NCBI RefSeq assembly: GCF_021353235.1
Contig: NZ_JAJTWT010000012.1
Coordinates: forward strand, 1-64,000
DNA: 64,000 nt
From: Pelomonas caseinilytica
Lineage (GTDB): Bacteria > Pseudomonadota > Gammaproteobacteria > Burkholderiales > Burkholderiaceae_C
Direction of reading: 5' to 3'
The translations under genes were made by a program, and so were the position numbers. Below the pieces are notes generated by a model that saw only the letters and a program-made list of their open reading frames with translations, searched no databases and was not told where the DNA came from. Positions 1-10,423 of this stretch are shown here, one piece after another (the first letter of the stretch is position 1; each line of letters begins with the position of its first letter).

Positions 1-43
1 CCCCTCTCGCACCGACCGCCGGCCCCATCGGGTTTGCGGTTCA

Positions 44-125
44 GTCCAACGGGTTTATCCGCCGCCGCCATGTCACCACGTCTTCCTGCCTCGCCTGAGC
101 GGCGGATAAACGCTATTCGTTAGCC
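44..125 (+). repeat. attC-like integron recombination site 1
   Basis: The left end GTCCAAC (44-50) fits the R'' consensus RYYYAAC, and the right end GTTAGCC (119-125) fits the R' consensus GTTRRRY. Between them lies a perfect 13-bp inverted repeat (53-65 with 99-111). The next gene starts 10 bases after the predicted crossover point, as is usual for cassettes. Its sequence differs from the next two sites, so it probably belongs to another cassette lying to the left of the window. Confidence 0.7.
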
Positions 126-128
126 GTC

Positions 129-602
129 ATGCAAACCGTCATGCGTTTTTTCCGTCTTGTCCGCTGCACGTGTTTCCTTATGCTTCTCGGCGGCATCAGC
201 TGCACCTCGTTCTCAGCCGAGAGCGGCGACGACTTGTGCGGTACTGGACAGCTGTCTCATGCAGCCGAGTCGGATTGCTTGGTCAAGGAGTACAAAGGCA
301 CAGATGCACTTCTTCGCCAGAAGATTGAACAGCTGATCAAGACCGCAGAGCCCCAGGACATGCTGACAGCGCCAGTTGAAAAGGTCGCAGCAGCACGCAA
401 GCGACTGCAGGATCAACTTCGCAGGGCCGATCAGCTCTGGCGGCAATTGCTTGAGGTGGAGTGCGACGCCTTGATCGCGGCATCCTTTGGCATGGGCAAC
501 GGCGACGATCTGGCTTCGCTCAACTGCCGCATAACCAGAACCCGAGATCGGATCACCCATCTGAGCAAGTCCGAGGAGTACTCGTGGCTATGGGGGCGAT
601 GA
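129..602 (+). CDS. Cassette-borne secreted LprI/DUF1311-like protein
   Basis: A 157-residue protein with a hydrophobic N-terminal export signal (about residues 5-30). The rest resembles the lysozyme-inhibitor LprI N-terminal domain (DUF1311): a basic/acidic helix containing KRLQDQLRRADQLWRQLLE, then conserved-looking cysteines (VECDAL and LNCRITRTR). In that family such proteins act in the cell envelope; some inhibit lysozyme, but that role is not shown here. The gene fills one integron cassette, between attC-like sites ending at 125 and starting at 604. A second ATG four codons downstream (141) could be the true start. Its lower GC compared with the chromosomal genes to the right fits an acquired cassette. 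Confidence 0.65.
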   Translation: MQTVMRFFRLVRCTCFLMLLGGISCTSFSAESGDDLCGTGQLSHAAESDCLVKEYKGTDALLRQKIEQLIKTAEPQDMLTAPVEKVAAARKRLQDQLRRADQLWRQLLEVECDALIAASFGMGNGDDLASLNCRITRTRDRITHLSKSEEYSWLWGR

Positions 603-603
603 C

Positions 604-672
604 GGCTAACCCCTCCATCGAGCGGACGTGCCCCGGCAAGCCGGGGCACGCCGCTCATGTCGAACGTTAGCG
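604..672 (+). repeat. attC integron site 2
   Basis: The ends are GGCTAAC (604-610) and GTTAGCG (666-672). The interior forms an imperfect hairpin with inner boxes GAGCGGACG and CGCCGCTC and a GC-rich tip (TGCCCCGG / CCGGGGCA). It is 69 bases long and closely matches the site at 1163-1240, differing mainly at the hairpin tip, as expected of attC sites of one family. Confidence 0.85.
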
Positions 673-1162
673 AAGGCATGCCTTTCGTGTTCGAAGCCAT
701 GTGCTTATTCGGTGCGCTGCTGTCTCGCATCGGTCTGCGTGGGCCGTCCGTCCTTCGGCGGCCGGCGTTCCGTTTGCGGTTCTCGCCAGAGGTTCTGTTC
801 CACCGTCGGCTTGGGCTGTCCGTCCTTCGGCGGCCAGCGAACGGTGAGCTGCCGCCCCATCAGGTTCCCATCGGCGCTCGTGCCCGCCACGAACCAAAAG
901 AAGTCAGCGGTCTCTGCCCTGATCGGTCGCGACAAGTTGCGTTCCTATTGCGGCTTCAGCTTGCATCAGGCTTGCCCTCGCCCAAGAAGACCGCCCAGAA
1001 TCTCTGCCATGGCTACCGTGCTGAAGACAATCTCTGCCATCGGTTTCCGTCCATGAATCAGGCTTCGCCAAGGCTGCCCTTTTCGTCAGCAAACAAGCAT
1101 CGGCTCGCACATGCCTTTGCTTCGCTTGGCGCCCATCCATGGGGCAGTCGCGCCACTCCGCA
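673..1162. other. Integron cassette without a convincing gene
   Basis: About 490 bases between two attC sites. The forward open frame beginning at 678 has no domain and runs into the next attC, giving the telltale tail NPSIERT...HAAHVER. A leftward frame (705-935, 76 residues) contains a duplicated PPKDG-x-P motif but is unproven. The DNA carries an 18-base direct repeat GTCCGTCCTTCGGCGGCC at 746-763 and 818-835, and short repeats of ATCTCTGCC near 1000-1045. It could be a non-coding or promoter-carrying cassette. Confidence 0.5.
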
Positions 1163-1240
1163 CGCTAACCCCTCCATCGAGCGGACGTGCCACGGCAGGC
1201 TTCGCCTGCCGCGTCACGCCGCTCATGTCGAACGTTAGAC
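1163..1240 (+). repeat. attC integron site 3
   Basis: The site runs from CGCTAAC (1163-1169) to GTTAGAC (1234-1240) and is nearly identical to the site at 604-672 in both flanks (CCCCTCCATCGAGCGGACGT and GCCGCTCATGTCGAACGTTA). The hairpin tip differs (GGCAGGC TTC GCCTGCC). It is 78 bases long. Confidence 0.85.
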
Positions 1241-1259
1241 ATCGTCAAGATGCCGCGCC

Positions 1260-1607
1260 ATGAATCGGAACGATGTTTGCCGCCTGGAGTTCGACTACAC
1301 GGGAGAGCTTGCTACCCTAGCAAGCCAGCTTGGGATGATTGAGCCTGTGTACGACCAGGAGGCTGACGAAGACGGGCTTCACGAATACGTCTATGGCGAC
1401 GTCGCTGGTGAGCGAGTCGAGGCAATTCGCCAAGTGGGTGCCGTCCATACAGCCGTGTTCCGATTCGGCTCGCTTTATTTTTCGGTGGATTGCTTGCAGC
1501 ACGTCCTCCGATCGCTTCGGAGCGGCAACGTTCGGGTCAACACGTACTGGACCCGAGATTCATTACAGGCCGGAGTAGCAATGCCATACGAAGTCGGAAA
1601 TTTCTAA
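1260..1607 (+). CDS. Cassette-borne hypothetical protein
   Basis: A 115-residue soluble, acidic protein with no signal peptide or membrane segment; I do not recognise a family. It starts 20 bases after an attC site, and its stop codon (TAA, 1605-1607) lies inside the left end of the next attC-like site, so it occupies a whole cassette. This tight fit between recombination sites, together with composition unlike gyrB, supports a real cassette gene. A cytoplasmic role is all that can be inferred. Confidence 0.6.
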   Translation: MNRNDVCRLEFDYTGELATLASQLGMIEPVYDQEADEDGLHEYVYGDVAGERVEAIRQVGAVHTAVFRFGSLYFSVDCLQHVLRSLRSGNVRVNTYWTRDSLQAGVAMPYEVGNF

Positions 1608-1658
1608 CCATCTGCTGCAGCGGACGGCTTCGCCGCCCGCTGAGCGCGAACGTTGCGC
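1602..1658 (+). repeat. Degenerate attC-like site 4, end of array
   Basis: The left end TTCTAAC (1602-1608) and right end GTTGCGC (1652-1658) enclose a short hairpin AGCGGACGGC-TTC-GCCGCCCGCT. The right core departs from GTTRRRY at two positions, so it may be inactive. It is the last recombination site before gyrB, giving the array a distal boundary here. Confidence 0.55.
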
Positions 1659-1981
1659 CGCAAAAGGGTGGTGAGGACACGCTTACGACCCAGCGCTCTC
1701 CGCGCTGACAGCAGCGCAAAGCGTGAGGGCCCCATTCGGGGCCCTCTGCGTCACGATCGAAGTTGTAACGGCAAACCGTCTCGTCGGACGTTTTCGACAG
1801 ACCTTATTCCGTCAGATCAGCGTTGACGGCTTGGCCAATCAAGTCTGCGCCACCATGGACTTTGCCAGGTTACACACCTTATCGACTTCGAAAGAGGTCA
1901 GTCGCATCAACTAACGGCCGCCGGTCGCAGAACTCTGGCGCGAGTCGCAGTTAATTCGGCGCCCTACGCCCGACAACAGGA
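1659..1981. terminator. Intergenic region with strong hairpin, downstream of gyrB
   Basis: These 323 bases separate the cassette array from the end of gyrB. A perfect 9-bp stem GAGGGCCCC / GGGGCCCTC with loop ATTC lies at 1725-1746. There is no T-tract on either side, so it is at best a weak or factor-assisted terminator. A GTG-initiated 63-codon frame at 1723-1914 has no supporting features. I see no other signal. Confidence 0.35.
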
Positions 1982-4540
<2,559 letters not shown>

Positions 4541-4581
4541 TCAAAGGCCGCATTGCGGCCGGTACAACTCTCAAACCAGAA

Positions 4582-4600
4582 CCCCCCGCTTGGCGGGGGG
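4582..4600 (-). terminator. Hairpin between dnaN and gyrB
   Basis: A stem CCCCCCGC / GCGGGGGG with a 3-base loop lies between dnaN and gyrB. On the leftward transcript it is followed by TTCTGGTTT, a poor T-tract. It may attenuate transcription between dnaN and gyrB rather than end it. Confidence 0.4.
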
Positions 4601-4629
4601 CAGGGGGGTGCGAAACGTTCACGGCATGC

Positions 4630-4665
4630 CATGCCGATGCGAATCGCTAGATTCGCATCGGCATG
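4630..4665. repeat. Perfect 16-bp inverted repeat over the dnaN stop codon
   Basis: CATGCCGATGCGAATC (4630-4645) is exactly complementary to GATTCGCATCGGCATG (4650-4665), with the 4-base loop GCTA containing the dnaN stop codon. One arm encodes the last DnaN residues (MPMRI). No T-run follows on the leftward transcript. The hairpin could protect the dnaN message end or reduce read-through to gyrB. Confidence 0.75.
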
Positions 4666-5768
4666 ACGACGTACTTGAAGCCGGTCGTGTCGGGGATGGT
4701 GAGCAGCGCGCTGCTGGCGCTGTCATTGAGATCGATGCAGACCATGTCCTGGCTCATGTTGGACAGGGCATCCATCAGGTAGGTGACGTTGAAGCCGGTC
4801 TCGATCTTGTCGCCGGCGTAGTCGATCTCGATCTCTTCCTTGGCTTCCTCCTGCTCGGCATTGCTGGAGGCGATGGACAGCAGACCCGGCTCGAAGCTCA
4901 GGCGCACGGCCTTGAACTTCTCGCTGGTGAGGATGGCGGCGCGCTGCAGGCTGGCCAGCAGCGGGGCGCGGCCCAGCGTCAGGCGGAACTTGTGGTTCTT
5001 GGGGATGACTCGGTTGTAGTCGGGGAACTTGCCCTCGACCAGCTTGGTCACGAACTCCATGCCGCTGAAGGAGAACTTGGCTTGGTTGCCGGCGAAGCGC
5101 ATCTCGATGGGCGCGTTCTCGTCGTCGCCCTTGCCGTCCTTGAGCAGACGCTGCAGCTCCAGCACGGTCTTGCGCGGCAGGATGACCTCCTGCTTGGGGA
5201 TGTCGGTGTCCAGCTCGGCCTGGGCCAGGGCCAGGCGGTGGCCGTCGGTCGCCACCAGCGTGAGGTTCTTGCCCTCGGCGACGAAGAGGATGCCGTTGAG
5301 GTAGTAGCGGATGTCGTGCACCGCCATCGCGAAGTGGACCTGGTTGATCAGGCCCTTGAGCGCCTTCTGCGGCACGCTGAAGGCGGGCCCGAAGTCGGCG
5401 GCTTCCTGCACCAGGGGGAAGTCGTCGGCCGGCAGGGTCTGCAGCGTGAAACGGCTCTTGCCGCCCTGCAGGGTCATCTTGTTCTGGTTGCTCGTGAGGC
5501 TGACGGTCTGGTCGGCCGGCATGGAGCGCAGGATGTCGATGAGCTTGCGGGCGCCGACGGTGGTGGCGAGGTTGCCGGCGTCGCCGTCGAACTGCACCGT
5601 CGTGCGCACCTGGATCTCGAGGTCGCTGGTCGTGAGCTCCACCTGGTTGCCCGTCTTGCGGATCAGCACATTGGCCAGGATCGGCAGCGTGTGGCGCCGC
5701 TCGACGATGCCCGACACCGCCTGCAGCGCGGCGAGCACCTGATCCTGGGGAGCTTTCAAAACGATCAT
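4647..5768 (-). CDS. dnaN: DNA polymerase III sliding clamp (beta subunit)
   Basis: The ring-shaped processivity clamp of the replicative polymerase. It has 373 residues, close to the 366 of the E. coli protein, and begins MIVLKAPQDQVLAALQAVSGIVERR with the hallmark HTLPILANVL at about 27-36. The protein-binding C-terminus is YVVMPMRI. I chose the ATG at 5768 rather than an in-frame upstream ATG because the protein then starts at the conserved first strand, and AGAGG lies just upstream. It is located between dnaA (138 bases) and gyrB (115 bases), all leftward. A strong hairpin covers its last codons. Confidence 0.98.
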   Translation of the reverse strand: MIVLKAPQDQVLAALQAVSGIVERRHTLPILANVLIRKTGNQVELTTSDLEIQVRTTVQFDGDAGNLATTVGARKLIDILRSMPADQTVSLTSNQNKMTLQGGKSRFTLQTLPADDFPLVQEAADFGPAFSVPQKALKGLINQVHFAMAVHDIRYYLNGILFVAEGKNLTLVATDGHRLALAQAELDTDIPKQEVILPRKTVLELQRLLKDGKGDDENAPIEMRFAGNQAKFSFSGMEFVTKLVEGKFPDYNRVIPKNHKFRLTLGRAPLLASLQRAAILTSEKFKAVRLSFEPGLLSIASSNAEQEEAKEEIEIDYAGDKIETGFNVTYLMDALSNMSQDMVCIDLNDSASSALLTIPDTTGFKYVVMPMRI

Positions 5769-5906
5769 GGAGGCCTCTTGGAGATTCGACTCGGGACACG
5801 CCCAAAGCACAAAACGCGCGCGCGCGTGAAGCTGCGATTGTCGCCCGGAAACATGACCCCGCCGGGCTGGCGGGGCCTGCGGGTCAACCCGAAGCGCTGA
5901 TCTGGG
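5769..5906 (-). promoter_or_regulatory. dnaA-dnaN spacer with hairpin and CG tract
   Basis: The spacer holds a hairpin CCCCGCC / GGCGGGG (5857-5875, 5-base loop) just after dnaA and an alternating CG run (about 5815-5826) nearer dnaN. These may separate or tune dnaA and dnaN transcription. No clear -35/-10 pair could be assigned. Confidence 0.35.
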
Positions 5907-7433
5907 TCAGCCTTTGAGCGTTTGCTCCAGCACGTGCAGCTGCTGGTTGAGCTCGGTGTTCTTCTGGCGCTCGCCGCCGATCTTGCGCACCGCGTGCAGC
6001 ACGGTGGTGTGGTCGCGCCCGCCGAAGAGTTCGCCGATCTCGGGCAGGCTCTTCTGGGTCAGCTCCTTGGCCAGGTACATGGCGATCTGGCGCGGCCGGG
6101 CGATGCTGGCCGGGCGCTTCTTGGAGTACATGTCGGCGACCTTGATCTTGTAGAAGTCGGCCACCGTCTTCTGGATGTTCTCCACGCCGATCTGGCGGTT
6201 CTGGATGGACAGCAGGTCCTTCAGCGCCTCGCGGGCCAGGGTGATGCTGATCTCCTTGTGCGAGAACTTGGCGTAGGCCAGCACCTTGCGCAGCGCGCCT
6301 TCGAGCTCGCGCACGTTGGCGCGAACGTTCTTGGCGATGAAGAAGGCCACGTCCTCGGGCATGGGCTGGCCCTCGGCCTCGGCCTTCTTGATCAGGATGG
6401 CGACGCGCATCTCCAACTCGGGCGGCTCGATGGCCACCGTCAGGCCGGCGTCGAATCGGGAGGTGAGGCGCTCGTCGATGTCCACCAGCCCCTTGGGGTA
6501 GGTGTCCGACGTCATGATGATGTGGGCCTTCTTGGCCAGCAGCGCCTCGAAGGCGTTGAAGAACTCCTCCTGGGTGCGGTCCTTGCCGGCGAAGAACTGC
6601 ACGTCGTCGATGAGCAGCAGGTCCAGCGAGTGGTACTTGGCCTTGAGCTCGTCGAAGGTCTTGCGCTGGTAGTTCTTGACGACGTCGGAGATGAACTGCT
6701 CGGCGTGCAGGTAGAGCACGCGGGCGTCCGGCCGGTCCTTCAGCAGGGCGTTGCCCACGGCGTGGATGAGGTGGGTCTTGCCCAGGCCCACGCCGCCGTA
6801 GATGAAGAGAGGGTTGTAGGTCACGCCGGGGGCACCGGCCACGTGCAGGGCGGCCGTGCGGGCCATCTGGTTGGCGCGGCCGGGAACCAGGGTGTCGAAG
6901 GTGAGCTGCGGGTTGATGCGGTGCTTGCTGGCGGCCGGCGCCTGCGAGGGCAGGATGACGGTCGCAGCGGGCGCGGCCGGCTGGACGACCGGCTTGAGGG
7001 CCGCGCTGGGTTCGCTGGACGGGGCCGCCGCGCCCGCCGCCGGCTGAGCCGCGGACATGCCGGTGCCGGCGGCCACCACGATAGGCGTCGCCGTCGCACC
7101 AGCGGGTTCGCGGGCGGACAGGGACAGCTCCAGCCGCGTCGGGCGGCCGGCGAGTTCGGTCAGGATGGCTTCGATGCGGGCCGCGTACTGGCGGCGGATC
7201 CAGTCGCGCTTGAAGTGGTTGGGCACCTTCAGCGTGGCGACCAGGGCGCTCGCCCCTTCACCGGCCACGGTGGCCGGCGGCAGGGGGCGGATCCAGGTGT
7301 TGAACTGCTGCTCCGGCAGCTCGGTGGCCAGGCGCTCGCAGCCGCGCCGCCAGAGGTCCGAAGCCCAATCCGCCGTGTCCATGCCCGCCGTCACCTGCAC
7401 CCCGTCCGCCCTGCCATGTTCTTGTAGGCTCAT
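5907..7433 (-). CDS. dnaA: Chromosomal replication initiator DnaA
   Basis: An AAA+ ATPase that binds DnaA boxes and opens the origin. Domain I contains [14 protein letters not shown]. It is followed by a long Ala/Pro-rich linker (domain II), the Walker A motif GGVGLGKT (about 213-220), Walker [10 protein letters not shown] (about 272-280), and the domain IV DNA-binding signature [17 protein letters not shown] near the C-terminus. The start is uncertain: ATG at 7433 (508 residues) has no ribosome site and abuts a DnaA-box-like sequence, while ATG at 7382 (491 residues) gives an N-terminus closer to other DnaA proteins. Upstream DnaA boxes suggest autoregulation. It is divergent from rpmH. Confidence 0.97.
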   Translation of the reverse strand: MSLQEHGRADGVQVTAGMDTADWASDLWRRGCERLATELPEQQFNTWIRPLPPATVAGEGASALVATLKVPNHFKRDWIRRQYAARIEAILTELAGRPTRLELSLSAREPAGATATPIVVAAGTGMSAAQPAAGAAAPSSEPSAALKPVVQPAAPAATVILPSQAPAASKHRINPQLTFDTLVPGRANQMARTAALHVAGAPGVTYNPLFIYGGVGLGKTHLIHAVGNALLKDRPDARVLYLHAEQFISDVVKNYQRKTFDELKAKYHSLDLLLIDDVQFFAGKDRTQEEFFNAFEALLAKKAHIIMTSDTYPKGLVDIDERLTSRFDAGLTVAIEPPELEMRVAILIKKAEAEGQPMPEDVAFFIAKNVRANVRELEGALRKVLAYAKFSHKEISITLAREALKDLLSIQNRQIGVENIQKTVADFYKIKVADMYSKKRPASIARPRQIAMYLAKELTQKSLPEIGELFGGRDHTTVLHAVRKIGGERQKNTELNQQLHVLEQTLKG

Positions 7434-7703
7434 TGTGGAAAACTTGTTTTCGAGCGGCCGGATTGTACGGAAGCGGCGCCCGCCGAAGCGGGGGTTATCC
7501 ACAGAATTTCGGAGGGGGTCAATCCCTGGCAAACCCGGCTTGATGGGGGCGACTTATTGACCGGGCCGGCGGCAACTGCTCTAATCACGGGTTTTCGCGC
7601 ATGGCGATTGAAACATCGCTCGTGCGCTTTTTGCTCTTGAAGCACCTGAGCCAGGCACCAACCGCTGTGCCCGGCGCGAACATTCCCTCAAAAGAGGTTC
7701 CCC
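7434..7703. promoter_or_regulatory. dnaA-rpmH intergenic region: DnaA boxes, possible oriC part
   Basis: A perfect DnaA box TTATCCACA lies at 7495-7503, and a one-mismatch copy (TTTTCCACA on the minus strand) at 7434-7442, directly next to the possible dnaA start. The region lies between divergent dnaA and rpmH, a usual origin position. It is short, only 270 bases, and I could not find a clear AT-rich unwinding element, so it may be mainly the dnaA/rpmH promoter region or one part of a larger origin. Confidence 0.6.
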
Positions 7704-7838
7704 ATGAAGCGTACTTACCAAGCCTCCAAGACCCGCCGCGCCCGCACCCACGGTTTCCTCGTGCGCATGAAGACCCGCGGTGGCCGTGCCGTCATCGCCG
7801 CGCGCCGCGCCAAGGGCCGCAAGCGCCTGGCCGTCTAA
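7704..7838 (+). CDS. rpmH: 50S ribosomal protein L34
   Basis: A 44-residue basic protein beginning [19 protein letters not shown] and ending [10 protein letters not shown], the full L34 family pattern. It is a small structural protein of the large ribosomal subunit. AGAGG sits about 8 bases before the ATG. It is the first gene of the rightward rpmH-rnpA-yidD-yidC group. Confidence 0.97.
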   Translation: MKRTYQASKTRRARTHGFLVRMKTRGGRAVIAARRAKGRKRLAV

Positions 7839-7903
7839 GCGGTCGGCATCAGCTTCGAGCGATGCCGGCGGCGCCGCGGCGCCGCCCGCCACCGGGCCTA
7901 CCG

Positions 7904-8401
7904 ATGATCGGTCGAATCCAGCGCCCGGTGGATTTCGAGCGGGTGCTTGCCCGCCCCAGCCGAGCCCGCAGCGCTCATTTCGCGCTGCACCACCTGCCGT
8001 CCAATCCGGCGCCCAGCGCCTGGGCGGCCGCAAGGTTGCGCACAGCGCAGGCCGAGTTATCAACAGGCGAACCACAGGCTGCCCACAGCGCTGTGGAACA
8101 ACTGCCCGGTGGCGAGCCCGGCGCCCCGTCGGGCTGCTGGCTCGGGATGGTGGTGCCCAAGCGCCATGCCCGCCGCGCCGTCACGCGCACCCTCTTGAAG
8201 CGCCAGATCCGCGCCGCATTTGCGGCGGCAGCCGGCCTGCCGCCGGGTTTGTGGGTCGTCCGCTTGCGTTCTCCTTTCGACCGTCAGCAGTTCCCGAGTG
8301 CCGCGTCCGACGCGCTGCGCCAGGCCGCGCATGCCGAACTCGCCCAGCTGTTCGGCCGCGCACTCACCCCGAGGCCTGCGCGGCCGGGAGCGCCCGCGTG
8401 A
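7904..8401 (+). CDS. rnpA: Ribonuclease P protein component
   Basis: The protein subunit of RNase P, which helps the catalytic RNA trim tRNA 5' ends. It has 165 residues, longer than the roughly 120 usual. The N-terminal part (MIGRIQRPVDFERVLARPSR) and the signature core MVVPKRHARRAVTRTLLKRQIR are clear. Between them is an extra stretch of roughly 40 residues, including ELSTGEPQAAHSAVEQ, whose DNA contains several DnaA-box-like sequences. The start at 7904 is chosen at the conserved N-terminus; an in-frame ATG at 7862 would only add a Pro/Arg-rich leader. No strong ribosome site is visible. The stop overlaps the yidD GTG start. Confidence 0.93.
   Translation: MIGRIQRPVDFERVLARPSRARSAHFALHHLPSNPAPSAWAAARLRTAQAELSTGEPQAAHSAVEQLPGGEPGAPSGCWLGMVVPKRHARRAVTRTLLKRQIRAAFAAAAGLPPGLWVVRLRSPFDRQQFPSAASDALRQAAHAELAQLFGRALTPRPARPGAPA
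8057..8100. promoter_or_regulatory. Cluster of DnaA-box-like sequences within rnpA
   Basis: TTATCAACA (8057-8065, one mismatch to TTATCCACA), two further CCACA cores, and TGTGGAACA (8092-8100, an opposite-strand box with two mismatches) fall within 44 bases. They lie in the extra segment of rnpA, about 560 bases from the perfect box upstream of dnaA. Confidence 0.45.
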
Positions 8402-8715
8402 AGCCGAGCTGGCCCGCCCGCGCGCTGATGGCCGTCGTGCGTGGCTACCGGCTGCTGCTCAGCCCTTGGCTGGGCAATGCCTGCCGCTTCGAGCCGACCT
8501 GCTCGCGCTACTCGCTGCAGGCCCTCGAAAAACACGGCGCCCTCGCCGGCAGCTACCTCACGGTGCACCGCATCCTGCGCTGCCAGCCCTGGTGCGACGG
8601 CGGCCACGATCCCGTGCCTGACAATCCGCCGCGGCTGTTCTCCCGCCTCGTCTCTTCCCCGTCCGTGCCGCGCGCCTGCGCGTCCCCTTCCTCGTCCGAG
8701 TCTTCCCATGACTGA
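8398..8715 (+). CDS. yidD: Membrane protein insertion efficiency factor YidD
   Basis: A small protein that aids YidC-dependent membrane insertion. The 105-residue protein starts with GTG overlapping the rnpA stop (GTGA). It shows the family pattern MAVVRGYRLLLSPWLGNACRFEPTCSRYSLQALEKHG, then TVHRILRCQPWCDGGHDPVP with conserved cysteines. A Ser/Pro-rich tail of about 25 residues extends beyond the usual end and overlaps the yidC start by 8 bases, so expression of the two is probably coupled. Confidence 0.93.
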   Translation: MKPSWPARALMAVVRGYRLLLSPWLGNACRFEPTCSRYSLQALEKHGALAGSYLTVHRILRCQPWCDGGHDPVPDNPPRLFSRLVSSPSVPRACASPSSSESSHD

Positions 8716-10423
8716 TATTCGCCGCACCGTGCTGTGGGTGGTGTTCACGATGTCCCTCGTCCTGCTCTGGGACGGCTGGCAAAAGCACAACGGGCATCCG
8801 TCGATGTTCAGCCCGGCGCCCAAGGCCGTGTCGACCTCGGCGGCGCCGGCCGCTTCCGCCTCGGGCGGCACACCCGCGGTCACGGCCACCGGCCAGGCGC
8901 CGGCCACGGCAGCCGCGCCGGGCACCGCGCCGTCCGAGAAGATCACCATCCGCACCGACGTGCTGGCCGTCACCGTCGACACCCTGGGCGGCGACATCGT
9001 GCGTGCCGAGCTGCCGCACTACCTGACCTCGCCCGACCCGACGGTGACCGACCAGCTGCTGCAGATGGTGGGCCTGCAGAAGAAGCCGGCCTTCACGCCC
9101 CAGCCCGTCGTCCTCTTCAACGAAGCCCAGCACTACCGCGCCCAGACCGGCCTGGTCGGCGCCCAGGGCCCCCTGCCGGCCCACAACACGCCGATGACGG
9201 CCGTGCCCGGCGAGCGCGAGCTCAAGGCCGGCCAGGACGAGGTCAAGCTGCGCCTGGAGTCGCCCGAGGTCGGCGGCGTCAAGCTCGTCAAGACCTTCAC
9301 CTTCAAGCGCGGCGCCTACACCGTCGGTGTCACGCACGAGGTCGTCAACGTCGGCTCCGCGCCCGTCACGCCGCAGGTCTACCTGCAGCTGGTGCGCGAC
9401 GGCAGTCATGTCACCGGCGGCGCCGCCTTCACGCCCAGCTTCACCGGCCCGGCCGTCTACAACGACAAGTCCAAGTTCCAGACCATCAAGTTCGAGGACA
9501 TCGACAAGAACAAGGTCGACATCGACAAGCAGGCCGGCGACGGCTGGGTCGCCATGATCCAGCACTACTTCGCCAGCGCCTGGCTGGTCAACGAGCCGGG
9601 CAACCGCGAGTTCTTCGTGCGCAAGCTGCCCGGCCAGCCGGGCCAGTTCGGCGACAGCTACGCCACCGGCCTCGTCTTCACCCTGCCCACGCTCGCCCCC
9701 GGCGCCAGCACCACCCAGCAGGCCCAGCTCTTCGCCGGCCCGCAGGAAGAGAACAAGCTCTCCGCCCTGGCCCCGGGGCTGGAGCGCGTCAAGGACTACG
9801 GCAAGCTCACCATCCTGGCCGAGCCCCTGTTCTGGCTGCTGGACAAGCTGCACGGCTTCATTGGCAACTGGGGCTGGACCATCGTCGCGCTGGTCGTGCT
9901 GCTCAAGATCGCCCTCTACTGGCTCAACGCCAGCGCCTACAAGTCCATGGCCCGCATGAAGGCCGTGGCGCCACGCATCAACGAGATGAAGGAGCGCCTC
10001 AAGGACAAGCCGCAGGAAATGCAGCAGGAGATGATGAAGATCTACCGCGAGGAGAAGATCAACCCCATCGGCGGCTGCCTGCCCATCTTCCTGCAGATGC
10101 CCATCTTCATGGCCCTGTACTGGGTGCTGCTGTCCACCGTCGAGATGCGCCAAGCGCCGTGGATCCTCTGGATCACCGACCTGTCCGTGCGCGACCCCTA
10201 CTTCATCCTGCCGCTGCTGATGATGGCGACCAGCCTCTTCCAGGTCTGGCTCAACCCGCCGGCTGCCGACCCCATGCAGCAGAAGATGATGTGGATCATG
10301 CCGGTGGCCTTCGGCGTCATGTTCTTCGTCTTCCCCTCGGGCCTGGTGCTGTACTGGCTGACGAACAACATCCTGTCCATCGCCCAGCAGTGGCTCATCA
10401 ACAAGCGGCTGGGCGTGAATTAG
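8708..10423 (+). CDS. yidC: Membrane protein insertase YidC
   Basis: An inner-membrane insertase and Sec partner. It has 571 residues, beginning MTDIRRTVLWVVFTMSLVLLWDGW, a signal-anchor helix. It then has an Ala/Pro linker, a large periplasmic beta-domain, and the conserved C-terminal membrane region with FIGNWGWTIVALVVLLK, the GGCLPIFLQMPIFMALYWVL segment, and further helices ending near LINKRLGVN. The start overlaps yidD by 8 bases. Order and length match other Gram-negative YidC genes. Confidence 0.98.
   Translation: MTDIRRTVLWVVFTMSLVLLWDGWQKHNGHPSMFSPAPKAVSTSAAPAASASGGTPAVTATGQAPATAAAPGTAPSEKITIRTDVLAVTVDTLGGDIVRAELPHYLTSPDPTVTDQLLQMVGLQKKPAFTPQPVVLFNEAQHYRAQTGLVGAQGPLPAHNTPMTAVPGERELKAGQDEVKLRLESPEVGGVKLVKTFTFKRGAYTVGVTHEVVNVGSAPVTPQVYLQLVRDGSHVTGGAAFTPSFTGPAVYNDKSKFQTIKFEDIDKNKVDIDKQAGDGWVAMIQHYFASAWLVNEPGNREFFVRKLPGQPGQFGDSYATGLVFTLPTLAPGASTTQQAQLFAGPQEENKLSALAPGLERVKDYGKLTILAEPLFWLLDKLHGFIGNWGWTIVALVVLLKIALYWLNASAYKSMARMKAVAPRINEMKERLKDKPQEMQQEMMKIYREEKINPIGGCLPIFLQMPIFMALYWVLLSTVEMRQAPWILWITDLSVRDPYFILPLLMMATSLFQVWLNPPAADPMQQKMMWIMPVAFGVMFFVFPSGLVLYWLTNNILSIAQQWLINKRLGVN

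Noticed and set aside
657-1238. 193-codon forward frame in cassette 2
   Set aside because: It begins and ends inside attC sites and reads the attC as protein (NPSIERT...HAAHVER); no domain or composition supports it.
1723-1914. 63-codon frame upstream of gyrB
   Set aside because: It starts with GTG inside a hairpin, has no ribosome site and no family resemblance.
7862-7904. Earlier start for rnpA
   Set aside because: Would add a Pro/Arg-rich leader (MPAAPRRRPPPG) not expected in the family; the conserved N-terminus begins at 7904.
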